From an uncultured Bacteroides sp. (GTDB taxonomy: Bacteria > Bacteroidota > Bacteroidia > Bacteroidales > Bacteroidaceae): a stretch of DNA of 64,000 nt. The stretch covers positions 1,807,946-1,871,945 of the forward strand of contig NZ_OY780936.1 in the NCBI RefSeq assembly GCF_963675905.1. The letters are read 5' to 3'. The position numbers and the translations under genes were made by a program. Positions 25,696 to 35,195 of this stretch are shown piece by piece. The notes beneath the pieces were generated by a model. The model saw only the letters and a program-made list of their open reading frames with translations. It searched no databases and had not been told where the DNA came from. How positions within the stretch are numbered: the first letter of the stretch is position 1; each line of letters begins with the position of its first letter.

Positions 25696-27768
25696 ATGAA
25701 TGCATCCTTATACATTGGTGGGAATAAAGGACGTCCCACGTTTGTAGAAAACCTCGCTATAGAAACAGTTATCAACTCGTTCAAAACACTGAAGTACGCA
25801 ACACTTGTTGACAGTATCCGAAGTCAAAGCAGCGATTTTGCCAAAGCATGGCAGCAACTCCCCTCCTTTACATTTGCCGCTTCCTTTCACGGTGGACGTA
25901 CAAAGACTAATATGGAGCAGTACAACGGAGTGATTCAGCTCAACAGTGGCAAACTGGAGCCCGAACAAGCCATTCGCTTACGGGATAAGGCAGCGCAAGA
26001 GCCCAATACCTTGGCAGCATTTGTTACTACAGAAGGTACAGGAATTGTAATTCTATCTCCCGTTTCCAGTCCGGACGGCTCCATACCCTATAGTAATGAG
26101 GAGATTAGCAAATTTCACGCACACGCTTTTTCCGTTGTCAGCTTATATTATGAATCCTGTTTGTATATCGACTTTAAGAAAAACGAACATTCATTATTAC
26201 AGTTAACCTCAGCCACTTACGACCCTGAGCTGTTTTTCAATCCCGAAGCCGAAACATTTCTTATAGCTACAAAGAAGGATTTCGAGAAGAAAACAACGAA
26301 GCTACTCCGAAACATGGAGGGAGAGCCAATTTCCTATGATCATCTGCCTATTGGCGAACAGCGGGATACTGAAATAAGAAGGGCTTTCGACCGTGCTTAC
26401 TCAAATGCGCTCAATGTGGAGTCCTTCCGAAAAGAGAACAGATCGCAGTTCGTGTACGCTTTGGCATACTTTTGCTGCGTGGCAGGAATTCCGGAGGCTG
26501 AAACAGCCAAACTGGCACTCCAGCGTTGCACCACCGAACATTTTACAGCCGATGATCTTCGTCTGACTATCCGTATTAAGTACAAGGAGTACGAAGATGC
26601 TGCCGGTACTGACAGCGGACTGACAAAAGTGGAGAAAGAGACACAGAAGCTCGAAGAGTTTATCAAACGCAACTTCATGCTGCGCCGCAATGTAATACTG
26701 CAAGGCATTGAATTTCGTTATGCCGATCACACCAGTCATGAGTGGACCGAGCTTCGCGACCATCACCTCAACACCATTTATATCCGTGCACACAAAGAAG
26801 GAATAAACTGCACCCTGAATGATGTAAAGGCAATGGTCGATTCTGAGTTTACCCCCTCCTACCACCCTTTCAAGGATTTTATCTTTGTACCTTTCACCGA
26901 ATGGGACGGGCACGACTATATTGCCGATGTGGCAGCCACCGTACCCACCAAAGATCCTGAATATTTTGAATGGTGCTTCCGCAAATGGTTCGTGGCGTTA
27001 GTTGCTTCATTGATAAACGACCGAGTAATTAATCATCAAATTCTGGTATTGATTGGCGGTAAGCACGGTATGGGAAAATCCACCTGGCCGGAACGTCTGT
27101 TGCCTCCCGAATGGCGAAAAAGTCATTTCGATGCCAACGTATTTTCCAACAACGCCAATGCCACCCGCATGAAACTAAGCACTAGTGCCATTCTGAATAT
27201 TGACGAACTGGATACCATTCAGCGCTACGATCAGGAAACTGTAAAAGAACTGTTCACCACGTTCAATATTAACATACGCACCTCGCCCGACCGTCCCCCA
27301 CGGAACTTTGTGCGTCATGCTTCTTTCTTTGGTACAACCAATCACCTGGATATTCTGAGAGATTATACCGGTAGCCGCCGTAACCTATGTCACGAAGTAA
27401 CCGGTCCTATCAATTTCGATTTTACCATAGATTACAAGCAACTCTATGCCCAAGCATGGAACATGATTCTCAATGGGTTCCGTTACTATTTCAATTCAGA
27501 GGAAAATAGTATTGTAGAGCAACACAACCAGCACTACATGGAAACCGATGCAGATATGGAACTTTTCTATGAATACTACCGTAAACCGGAAGGTGAAGAG
27601 GAAGGTATTTATCTTTCTGCTGCAAAATTGGCGGAACATATTAAGAGTAAAACGGGGATTGCTATTAGTAAGAAGATGATATGGAAACTAGGCCGAAACC
27701 TTAAGTCACTGAATTACAGCTTCAGAAAGTCCAGAGGAATAAGCCAATACGAAGTAGTACTCAGATAA
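25696..27768 (+). CDS. VirE/VapE-like P-loop protein (BT4734-type N-terminus)
   Basis: This 690-aa protein has an N-terminal region like the Bacteroides BT4734/VirE_N family (about residues 50-200, with FAASFHGGRTKTN). It is followed by a VapE-type ATPase domain containing Walker A GGKHGMGKST near residue 454 and Walker B SAILNIDELD. The block RPPRNFVRHASFFGTTNH fits the same family. Such proteins are primase/helicase-like and occur in phages and genomic islands, but also as isolated copies in Bacteroides. It is followed by an HU-HIG gene after a repeat-rich gap, a pairing common in this genus. Its cellular role is unknown. Confidence 0.85.
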   Translation: MNASLYIGGNKGRPTFVENLAIETVINSFKTLKYATLVDSIRSQSSDFAKAWQQLPSFTFAASFHGGRTKTNMEQYNGVIQLNSGKLEPEQAIRLRDKAAQEPNTLAAFVTTEGTGIVILSPVSSPDGSIPYSNEEISKFHAHAFSVVSLYYESCLYIDFKKNEHSLLQLTSATYDPELFFNPEAETFLIATKKDFEKKTTKLLRNMEGEPISYDHLPIGEQRDTEIRRAFDRAYSNALNVESFRKENRSQFVYALAYFCCVAGIPEAETAKLALQRCTTEHFTADDLRLTIRIKYKEYEDAAGTDSGLTKVEKETQKLEEFIKRNFMLRRNVILQGIEFRYADHTSHEWTELRDHHLNTIYIRAHKEGINCTLNDVKAMVDSEFTPSYHPFKDFIFVPFTEWDGHDYIADVAATVPTKDPEYFEWCFRKWFVALVASLINDRVINHQILVLIGGKHGMGKSTWPERLLPPEWRKSHFDANVFSNNANATRMKLSTSAILNIDELDTIQRYDQETVKELFTTFNINIRTSPDRPPRNFVRHASFFGTTNHLDILRDYTGSRRNLCHEVTGPINFDFTIDYKQLYAQAWNMILNGFRYYFNSEENSIVEQHNQHYMETDADMELFYEYYRKPEGEEEGIYLSAAKLAEHIKSKTGIAISKKMIWKLGRNLKSLNYSFRKSRGISQYEVVLR

Positions 27769-27769
27769 A

Positions 27770-27908
27770 GTGGTGTACATGGTGTACATAAATTGTTCTT
27801 TTTTCGTTCTGCAAAATCTTTTTTTGAAAATTCTGCAAATTGCGGAATTTTCAAAATTTAATTTCCAGAAAGCAAAAATAGTCTTTTTAAGTACACCATG
27901 TACACCAC
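27770..27908 (+). repeat. nested inverted repeats spanning 139 bp
   Basis: Perfect 18-bp outer arms (27770-27787 and 27891-27908; left arm GTGGTGTACATGGTGTAC) enclose an inner perfect 11-bp inverted repeat TTTGAAAATTC/GAATTTTCAAA. Each outer arm is itself a direct repeat of GGTGTACAT. The structure begins two bases after the VapE-like stop codon and could form a large cruciform or RNA hairpin. Confidence 0.85.
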
Positions 27909-28020
27909 TATTCAATCAAAGAAGAAAGTCAAAAACTACATAAGAAACTATAAATCAAACATATAGGCATATTAGAGAGTGTGACTAAACAAGTTAGCAA
28001 AAACAAAACGAGATATCATA

Positions 28021-28083
28021 TCGATCGTGTACATGATCGACACACGAACATCTACATGTTCGTTTTCAATCTTGTACATGTTC
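28021..28083 (+). repeat. three palindromic sites at 22-23 bp spacing
   Basis: Palindromes are centred near 28030 (TCGATCGTGTACATGATCGA), 28053 (CGAACATCTACATGTTCG) and 28075 (TTGTACATG). Spacing is 23 and 22 bp, so all three lie on one helix face. They are 35 bp before the HU-HIG gene and resemble the four-site TGTACA elements at 10032 and 61077. The remaining part of the 350-bp gap (27909-28020) shows nothing clear. Confidence 0.65.
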
Positions 28084-28117
28084 GCCGAAACCATAAACCA
28101 ATAAAACATTAATTACC

Positions 28118-28513
28118 ATGGGCATACCATATAAATTCAAGGAGATAAACGATAATTTAAGTAATGGCACACAGAAAAAAAGCGGTGTTCACCCAATAAT
28201 AAAAAGCAGAGAAAAGTTAAACACTAAAGCATTAGCCGAATACATTGCGGGAAACGACCCAGTAAAACGAACAGAAATGGAACTAGCAATAACCAAAACA
28301 TTTAGCGCAATAGAGAAAGCATTAAAGAATGGTTACACCGTTGCCTTAAACGATTTTGGTGCTTTCCAACTATCAGCTCAATTCCGTGAAGATTTTGATC
28401 CCGAAGAACCTCATCGCGCTGAGAGTATTGAGGTGAAGAGTGTTAATTTTCGGGCTTCTACCAAGATGAAAAAGAGGATTGGGGCGAGTGGGTTTGAGAA
28501 GAGTGAAAGGTGA
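28118..28513 (+). CDS. HU-HIG family DNA-binding protein
   Basis: This 131-aa basic protein matches the HU-HIG group of Bacteroidota: an HU/IHF-like core with the stretch LKNGYTVALNDFGAFQLSAQF (about residues 67-87) and the end VNFRASTKMKKRI. HU-like proteins bend or wrap DNA. It sits downstream of the VapE-like gene and of an array of palindromes, so it may bind this very region. The start at MGIPYKF matches related proteins. Function in the cell is not known. Confidence 0.85.
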   Translation: MGIPYKFKEINDNLSNGTQKKSGVHPIIKSREKLNTKALAEYIAGNDPVKRTEMELAITKTFSAIEKALKNGYTVALNDFGAFQLSAQFREDFDPEEPHRAESIEVKSVNFRASTKMKKRIGASGFEKSER

Positions 28514-28598
28514 ATAATAAAAAGTTAAATTAAATAGCACCTCTTATTAAAAAATTAATACCTTTGTAGAGCACGACAAATAGAAACCAGTAGTTACT

Positions 28599-31500
28599 AT
28601 GAACAACATTCCTCAGTTAAAAGATATTATAAAAACGGATATTCAGCCTGGTAGTCAGCTAAAAATAATGTCTGCCTACTTCACTCTGTTTGCTTTTAAT
28701 GAAATAAAAAATGAACTACAGCATGTTGATAATATCGACTTAATTATCAATCCCGGCAGATACGACTTTAATAATAGTTTTATTGAAACAGCTGAAGAGT
28801 CTACGCTAAAAACAAATCTTGATTATTCTGGTATTGCAAGACAATTTGCTGAATGGCTTGATAAAAAGGTGAATATAAAAAGAGTAAAATCTCGTAAAAT
28901 TGACGGGAAAATGCTTTGCATTAATAGCGGTGAGAAATATGCAGATTATATTACTCACTCGGACTTTAATGCTATCGGATTAGGATTGCTCGACAAAGGT
29001 GGCCGTGTTCATATCAACGAAAAAGTGGAAGATCCGGGCAGAGCAAAAAGCTTGCGACTAGCCTTTGATTCTATTTGGAATAATACAACTCAGACGGAGG
29101 ATATTAAAAAGAAAGTTCTGGCGGAACTTAAAAATATATATAAGGATAAATCGCCGGAGCTTCTTTATTATTTTACAATAAGCCAGTTGTTCAGAAACTT
29201 TTTAGAGGATACAGATAATGAAGCGTTGATTGAGAAACGTACCGGTATTACTGAAACCATGATCTGGAATAAGCTATATGAATTTCAAAGAGATGGTGTA
29301 ATTGGTGCGATAAATAAGATTGAAAAGTTTGGAGGGTGTATCATTGCCGATTCAGTTGGACTTGGTAAAACCTTTGAAGCTTTAGCCATTATAAAATATT
29401 ACGAGCTCCGTAATCACAAAGTTTTGGTACTGGCTCCTAAGAAATTACGTGATAACTGGCTGGTATATAAACAGAACGATAAGCGAAACCCATTTATTGC
29501 AGACCGACTGTTTAGTTACACATTGCTTAATCATACAGATCTTACTCGTGAAAGCGGACATTCCGGTGATGTTGATTTATCATACGTAAACTGGGGAAAT
29601 TATGATTTGGTAGTTATTGATGAATCACACAATTTCCGTAATGCTTCTACGGGTAAGTATAGAATGACCCGTTACGAAAAGCTAATGAAAGATATTATTC
29701 AGTCGGGTGTTAAAACTAAAGTACTTATGCTTTCGGCAACGCCTGTTAATAAGGAACTGAATGATATAAAAAATCAGATTGCATTCATTTCAGAAGGAAA
29801 AGATTATGCTTTTGCAGTTAATGCTGAAATTGAAAGTATATCAAACACATTGCGTAAAGCTCAGACTGCCTTTAATATGTGGAACAAACTACCGGCCGAC
29901 GAGCAGACTACTGAATCACTGCTGGATTACCTTAACTGGGATTACTTCAAACTGCTCGATTCAATAACCATTGCCCGGTCTAGAAAACATATAGAGAAAT
30001 ATTACGGCTTAGAGAAAATTGGTAAATTCCCTACCAGACTTCAACCCATTAACAAAGAGTGTGAAATTGATATAAAGCGTGAATTTCCTTCGTTTGCGGC
30101 AATAAACGAAGAAATTATGAGCATGAGTTTATGTATGTATACGCCATTGTTTTATGTAATGCCGGAACGCAAAGCATATTACGAGGATTTGTATGACACA
30201 AAACTGAAAGGCAAAGGTAGCTTTAAACAGAGCGATCGTGAGTTTAGTTTAAAGGCGTTGATGAAAACCAATCTGCTTAAACGCTTGGAGAGTTCTGTTT
30301 TTGCATTTAACAGAACAATATCTTTTCTCATAGAAGGATTGCAGACTATTTTAGATAGCTTGAATAAAAACAATGGTACTGAAATTACTGATTTTGACAT
30401 TGATTCTAACTGGGATGATGACGACTCTGTTGAAAGCTTAATGATTGGTAACGCCACTAAAATACGTGTTGCCGACTTAGATAAGGTACGCTACCAATCA
30501 GATCTGGAATTTGATCTTGCCATTCTTAATCAGATATCAAAAGCTATCAAAAATGTAACTCCCGATAGAGATGAGAAGATTGAAGAACTTAAACGTATAA
30601 TTGCAAAAAAAGTATCTAACCCTATCAACCCCGGCAATAAGAAAGTTATTGTCTTTACGGCATTTGCAGATACAGCAGCCTATCTATATAATAACTTATC
30701 GAAATGGGCAAAATCAGAATTTGGCATCTATTCGGGATTGGTAACAGGTTCAAATGATCCTAAAACAAACCTGCCTATTAAGCGCAAAGACTTCACCGGT
30801 ATATTGATAAACTTTTCTCCACGCTCCAAAGAGCGAAATGAAGAGGGAGCGGAAATTGACTTACTGATTGCAACAGACTGTATATCGGAAGGACAGAATC
30901 TGCAAGACTGCGATTTTCTGATAAACTATGACATACACTGGAATCCGGTACGCATTATACAACGTTTTGGGCGTATTGACCGTATTGGCAGTAAAAACGA
31001 TTCTATACAGCTGGTTAACTTCTGGCCGGCCATTGGCCTGGACGAATATATCAATCTGGAACAAAGGGTTAAAGGACGAATGAAGCTGCTTGATATTTCG
31101 GCTACCGGTGAAGAGAATATCATTGAATCGAACACAGGAATGCGCGATTTGGAGTATCGCCGCCAGCAACTCGAACAACTAAAAAAAGAAGTGCTCGACA
31201 TAGAGGACTTGTCGGGAGGTGTTTCAATTACCGACCTGACTCTTAATGATTTTAGAATGGACCTGACTGCTTTTGCTGAAAAGAACCCGACAACACTCAA
31301 TGAAATGCCAACGGGAATCTTTGCTGTGAGCCAAAACTATAGTGAAAAGTTACAGGATGAGATAAAACCCGGCGTTATCTTTTGTCTGAAAAGTACCGAC
31401 GATTTGTCACAACGAGATAGAAATTCGTTAGCTCCGTTCTTCCTTGTGTATGTTACCGATGAAGGCGAAATACTGTTTTCTGAAAAGCAAGTAAAACAGG

Positions 31501-31772
31501 TTTTGGATATTTACCGTTCGCTTTGCCTGGGCAGAAAAGAGCCTATAAAAGAGTTAGTTGCTGCATTTAATAAGAAAAGTAATAACCAGACAAAAATGGG
31601 ACATTGGCAGAATCTTTGTTCAAAAGCTCTTGATTATGTTAAAGACAAAGAAGATGATAACTGCGGAGATATTTTCTCTTTAGGCGGACTTTCCATGTTC
31701 GGAGCAGAAAGTTCCGATATTAAAATAACAGATAGCAATTATGAGCTGATCTCTTTTCTGGTTATAATGTAA
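28599..31772 (+). CDS. SNF2-like superfamily 2 helicase with PLD-like N-terminus
   Basis: This 1057-aa protein has an N-terminal phospholipase D-like region (about 15-160), where the HKD motif looks degenerate (KIDGKMLCIN and THSDFNAIGLG, without the usual His). A helicase core follows: Walker A ADSVGLGKTF near residue 250, DESH box VVIDESHNFRN near 340, LSATPVNKE near 377, and motif VI QRFGRIDRIGS near 790. The C-terminal 230 residues are unassigned. It leads a tight cluster with DUF4391 (1-nt gap), Mod, DUF3800, a 168-aa protein and Res, which suggests a DNA-defence role. A TACCTTTG box at 28559-28566 may be its promoter. Confidence 0.85.
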   Translation: MNNIPQLKDIIKTDIQPGSQLKIMSAYFTLFAFNEIKNELQHVDNIDLIINPGRYDFNNSFIETAEESTLKTNLDYSGIARQFAEWLDKKVNIKRVKSRKIDGKMLCINSGEKYADYITHSDFNAIGLGLLDKGGRVHINEKVEDPGRAKSLRLAFDSIWNNTTQTEDIKKKVLAELKNIYKDKSPELLYYFTISQLFRNFLEDTDNEALIEKRTGITETMIWNKLYEFQRDGVIGAINKIEKFGGCIIADSVGLGKTFEALAIIKYYELRNHKVLVLAPKKLRDNWLVYKQNDKRNPFIADRLFSYTLLNHTDLTRESGHSGDVDLSYVNWGNYDLVVIDESHNFRNASTGKYRMTRYEKLMKDIIQSGVKTKVLMLSATPVNKELNDIKNQIAFISEGKDYAFAVNAEIESISNTLRKAQTAFNMWNKLPADEQTTESLLDYLNWDYFKLLDSITIARSRKHIEKYYGLEKIGKFPTRLQPINKECEIDIKREFPSFAAINEEIMSMSLCMYTPLFYVMPERKAYYEDLYDTKLKGKGSFKQSDREFSLKALMKTNLLKRLESSVFAFNRTISFLIEGLQTILDSLNKNNGTEITDFDIDSNWDDDDSVESLMIGNATKIRVADLDKVRYQSDLEFDLAILNQISKAIKNVTPDRDEKIEELKRIIAKKVSNPINPGNKKVIVFTAFADTAAYLYNNLSKWAKSEFGIYSGLVTGSNDPKTNLPIKRKDFTGILINFSPRSKERNEEGAEIDLLIATDCISEGQNLQDCDFLINYDIHWNPVRIIQRFGRIDRIGSKNDSIQLVNFWPAIGLDEYINLEQRVKGRMKLLDISATGEENIIESNTGMRDLEYRRQQLEQLKKEVLDIEDLSGGVSITDLTLNDFRMDLTAFAEKNPTTLNEMPTGIFAVSQNYSEKLQDEIKPGVIFCLKSTDDLSQRDRNSLAPFFLVYVTDEGEILFSEKQVKQVLDIYRSLCLGRKEPIKELVAAFNKKSNNQTKMGHWQNLCSKALDYVKDKEDDNCGDIFSLGGLSMFGAESSDIKITDSNYELISFLVIM

Positions 31773-31773
31773 T

Positions 31774-32493
31774 ATGGAGATATTTGAGTACATAGGATAC
31801 AAGGAACATGTTAAGCCGTATGACAAACGGATTCCCAAAACACAACTGTTCCTTCAGGGTGGACTTTCAAAAGCCGAAAGAGAACTGCTGACGGAAAAGG
31901 TTGAAGAGGTGCGTTTGATGTATGTGTTTAACCAACACACCTACCCTATGGAGGTTGTTGTAAGTAATGAAGAGCAATACAATTCTATCTTTGTTGTTTT
32001 AGCTATACTTAAGAGTGAAGTATCAGTGCAACGTCTTTCACGTATTATTCAAGAAACACTACCATCGCCTACAATTATTCTTTTTAAGTTGGGGAATAAA
32101 TACCTGTTTTCTTCGGCTCTTAAAAGACTGAATAAAAATGAAAAGCAAAAGGTTGTTACAGAAGAATACCATTACAGCAGCTGGATAGATTTAGAAAATC
32201 CTACCAATTCACAGAAAGATTTTTTGTTGGCTGTAAGTTTTGGCAGAATACCTGCGCTCGATTATAAACAAGCTTATGTGTATTTACACAGACAAATTTA
32301 CGAAGAGAGTAATGCCGAAATTGTCAGCAAAATTAATGCATCCAACTTTGAAGAATTGAAGCAAAAAGCCGAAGAACAAAAAGCGATACAACAAGAAATT
32401 GACCGATTAGCCAAAATGCTTAACCAAAAATCCGTATCTTTGAAGGAGAAAGTGGAGCTGGCAAGGCAGATTAACTTATTAGACAAAAAATAG
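31774..32493 (+). CDS. DUF4391-type protein
   Basis: This 239-aa protein starts one base after the helicase stop codon and ends 11 nt before the methyltransferase. I recognise it as DUF4391-like from its length, context and stretches such as KTQLFLQGGLSKAERELL and YHYSSWIDLENP. The C-terminal 50 residues (KQKAEEQKAIQQEIDRLAKM and after) look like a coiled coil. DUF4391 genes often sit between a helicase and a type III methyltransferase. No enzymatic motif is visible; it could bridge the helicase and the modification subunit. Confidence 0.7.
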   Translation: MEIFEYIGYKEHVKPYDKRIPKTQLFLQGGLSKAERELLTEKVEEVRLMYVFNQHTYPMEVVVSNEEQYNSIFVVLAILKSEVSVQRLSRIIQETLPSPTIILFKLGNKYLFSSALKRLNKNEKQKVVTEEYHYSSWIDLENPTNSQKDFLLAVSFGRIPALDYKQAYVYLHRQIYEESNAEIVSKINASNFEELKQKAEEQKAIQQEIDRLAKMLNQKSVSLKEKVELARQINLLDKK

Positions 32494-32504
32494 AAAATAA
32501 CAAT

Positions 32505-34520
32505 ATGGACGGAAAAAGTAGAAACCTGACCGAAGATTATATACAACAAATTAAAGCACTGTTTCCTGAAGCAGTAACGGAAGTTGCTGATAACGAAGGC
32601 AACCATATAACTCATAAAATAGATATGGAAAAGCTTGCCATTTTGCTGGGCGAAGCTGCTATACCTACGGACGAAACGGAGTATCGCCAGAAGTATGGTG
32701 AGAAGTTCTCGTTTGAATGGGCGGGTAAACGTCGTGCTATTGCCGAAGCACAAAAGCGTAGTACCGGAACATTACGTCCTTGCCTTGAAGAATCAGTTGA
32801 TTGGGATAAAACAGAAAATCTATATATTGAGGGCGATAATCTGGAAGTTTTGAAACTTCTGCAAGATTCGTATATTGGAGCGGTGAAGATGATATATATC
32901 GACCCTCCATATAATACAGGCAAGGACTTTGTATATAAAGACAACTATAAAGACAATCTTGCCAACTATCTGGAACAAACAAATACCACTAATGCCGTAA
33001 ATAGTGAAGCCAGCGGTCGTTACCATACTAACTGGTTGAATATGATGTATCCTCGTTTGAAATTAGCTCGTAATCTTTTGACTGAGGATGGGGTTATTTT
33101 TATTTCTATTGATGATAATGAGGTTTCAAACCTGAAAAGTATATGTGATGAGGTGTTTGGTGAGGATAATTTTGTTGGCTTAATTGTTATTAAAAGCAAT
33201 CCTCGTGGCTCTATGTCAGAAGCTAAGCTTGCTAGTTTACACGAATATCTGCTTGTATACGCTAAAAAAATTATAGACACAGCAATTACAGGTCATGTTA
33301 TTTCTGAGAATATGACATCAGAATATAAATATATAGAAAACAATCGTTATTACCGTCTTCTTGGTTTGCGGCAACGTGGCGGTTTCTGGAGACGTAGTGA
33401 ACGTCCCAATTTATATTTCCCCATATATATTTCCCCAAAAGATGGTTCAATTTCTCTTATTCAGGATGAATTACATACAGAAATGGTACTACCTATTCAA
33501 CCAACAACAGGGGAAGAGGGAACATGGAGGTGGAGCAAAGAAAAAATTGAAAAAGAAAATTCAGACTTGTTGGGTAAACAAGTCTCAAGGGATGTTTTTT
33601 TGGTTTGGGATGTATATCAAAGGGATTATTTGGATAAGTATGGATCAACTGTGCGTAGAACGAAAGCTAAGTCTATATGGGATGAGAAGGAAATAAATTA
33701 TCAAAATGGAACCATAGAAATTAAGCAATTATTACATGGAGGGGCATTTGATTACGCAAAACCCATTTTTTTAATAAAAAGGGCTATTGAGATGTTGGAT
33801 GTCGATAATTCTATTATCCTAGACTTCTTCTCTGGTTCAGCCACAACTGCCCACGCAGTTATGCAACTAAATGCAGAAGATGCTGGTAACCGCAAATATA
33901 TCTGTGTACAAATACCAGAGCCAACACCAGATAATTCTGAAGCAAGGAAAGCCGGTTACAATACCATTCCAGAAATAGCAAAAGAACGTATCCGCCGTGC
34001 AGGTAAAAAGATACTGGAAGAACAAAAAGCAAAAAACGACGGTCTTTTTGCTGATGAAGCCCCCAAACTCGATATCGGTTTTAAAGTATTCAAGCTAGAC
34101 CGCTCGAACGTAAAAGAGTGGGATGTGGAACTTGAAGGGCTTAATGAACAACAAGCTGCAATACAACTTCAAGCTGAATTTAACAAAACATTGGATATTC
34201 TGAAAGATGGACGTACCGAACTGGATATCCTCTATGAAGTAATGTTAAAGCTAGGATTATTACTCACCACTCATGTAAAAGAAGTAGATATAGAAGGCAA
34301 AAAGGCTTTTGTTGTGGGCGATGGCATAATGGTGGCTTCGTTTGCCAAGGAGCTCACTTATGCTCAGATAAGCAAAATGCTCGATCTCAAAGCCAAGTTT
34401 GTACAAGCAGGAGAGTTTAAAGTGGTTTTTGCCGACGAAAGTTTTGCTTCGGACAACGATAAAACCAATGCAATGCAGCTATTCAAACAGCGTGGAATCA
34501 CTAATTATGAAATAATCTAA
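32505..34520 (+). CDS. mod: type III restriction-modification DNA methyltransferase (Mod)
   Basis: This 671-aa protein is a beta-class N6-adenine methyltransferase, with motif IV (DPPYNTGKDFVY, near residue 133) before motif I (DFFSGSATTAHAV, near residue 440). The roughly 290 residues between them contain the target recognition domain. In type III systems Mod both methylates and supplies sequence specificity to Res. Its N-terminal 80 residues and C-terminal 140 residues are typical of Mod subunits that bind Res. Res itself lies two genes downstream. The frame is intact. Confidence 0.93.
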   Translation: MDGKSRNLTEDYIQQIKALFPEAVTEVADNEGNHITHKIDMEKLAILLGEAAIPTDETEYRQKYGEKFSFEWAGKRRAIAEAQKRSTGTLRPCLEESVDWDKTENLYIEGDNLEVLKLLQDSYIGAVKMIYIDPPYNTGKDFVYKDNYKDNLANYLEQTNTTNAVNSEASGRYHTNWLNMMYPRLKLARNLLTEDGVIFISIDDNEVSNLKSICDEVFGEDNFVGLIVIKSNPRGSMSEAKLASLHEYLLVYAKKIIDTAITGHVISENMTSEYKYIENNRYYRLLGLRQRGGFWRRSERPNLYFPIYISPKDGSISLIQDELHTEMVLPIQPTTGEEGTWRWSKEKIEKENSDLLGKQVSRDVFLVWDVYQRDYLDKYGSTVRRTKAKSIWDEKEINYQNGTIEIKQLLHGGAFDYAKPIFLIKRAIEMLDVDNSIILDFFSGSATTAHAVMQLNAEDAGNRKYICVQIPEPTPDNSEARKAGYNTIPEIAKERIRRAGKKILEEQKAKNDGLFADEAPKLDIGFKVFKLDRSNVKEWDVELEGLNEQQAAIQLQAEFNKTLDILKDGRTELDILYEVMLKLGLLLTTHVKEVDIEGKKAFVVGDGIMVASFAKELTYAQISKMLDLKAKFVQAGEFKVVFADESFASDNDKTNAMQLFKQRGITNYEII

Positions 34521-34526
34521 CTGCGT

Positions 34527-35195
34527 ATGAAGAAAACGTTTAATGTATATTGTGATGAAAGCTGTCATATTGAGAACGATCACAAATTATTTATGTTTCT
34601 CGGATACATCAGTTGTGCTTATCCACAAGTGAAAGCGCACTCAGAACGCATTAACGATATTAAGAATAAACATAATTTTTATGCTGAAATTAAGTGGAAT
34701 AAAGTCTCAAAATCAAAATTAAGATTTTACATTGAACTTATAGACTACTTTTTTTCCACCGACTTAAGATTTCGGGCTATTGGGGTTGATAAATCAAAGG
34801 TACGCTGCGATGAGTTTGGCAAAAGTTATGACGATCATTATTACACAATGTATTACTATCTGCTTAATCATAATCTAAACACAAACTACACTTATAATGT
34901 ATATTTAGATATAAAAGATACGTTGAGTGCATATAAAGTGGAGCGATTGAAAAATATACTGAATGTAAAATTTGGCGTTTTTCGGAATATACAAAATATT
35001 CGTTCGCATGAAAGTGTTTTGTTGCAATTGGCAGATTTCATTATTGGAGCCATTTCATACAATAAAAATAATGATGAAAAAAAGAATGAAGCCAAACGTA
35101 TAATTTTAGATAGAATAAAAAAACACAGTAATGTTGATTTAGAAGCTACCAATTATAACGAGAAGTTAAACCTCTTTTTTATAGAACTTAGATAA
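34527..35195 (+). CDS. DUF3800 protein
   Basis: This 222-aa protein has the DUF3800 marks: an N-terminal NVYCDESCHIEN (DES motif, residues 10-12), AEIKWNKVS, and LLQLADFIIGAISYN near the C-terminus with the conserved Gln and Asp. DUF3800 proteins have a predicted RNase H-like fold with acidic residues that could bind metal. It begins 6 nt after mod, and its stop codon overlaps the next start (TAATG). It is an extra gene placed within the mod-res pair. Whether it is a nuclease effector or a regulator is not known. Confidence 0.82.
   Translation: MKKTFNVYCDESCHIENDHKLFMFLGYISCAYPQVKAHSERINDIKNKHNFYAEIKWNKVSKSKLRFYIELIDYFFSTDLRFRAIGVDKSKVRCDEFGKSYDDHYYTMYYYLLNHNLNTNYTYNVYLDIKDTLSAYKVERLKNILNVKFGVFRNIQNIRSHESVLLQLADFIIGAISYNKNNDEKKNEAKRIILDRIKKHSNVDLEATNYNEKLNLFFIELR

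Noticed and set aside
28016-28095. Intrinsic terminator for the VapE-like gene in the palindrome array
   Set aside because: The palindromes are not followed by T-runs; the phased spacing fits protein binding better.
25696-28513. Complete prophage around the VapE-like and HU-HIG genes
   Set aside because: No integrase, capsid, tail or lysis genes and no attachment repeats were seen; this pair occurs as an isolated unit in the genus.
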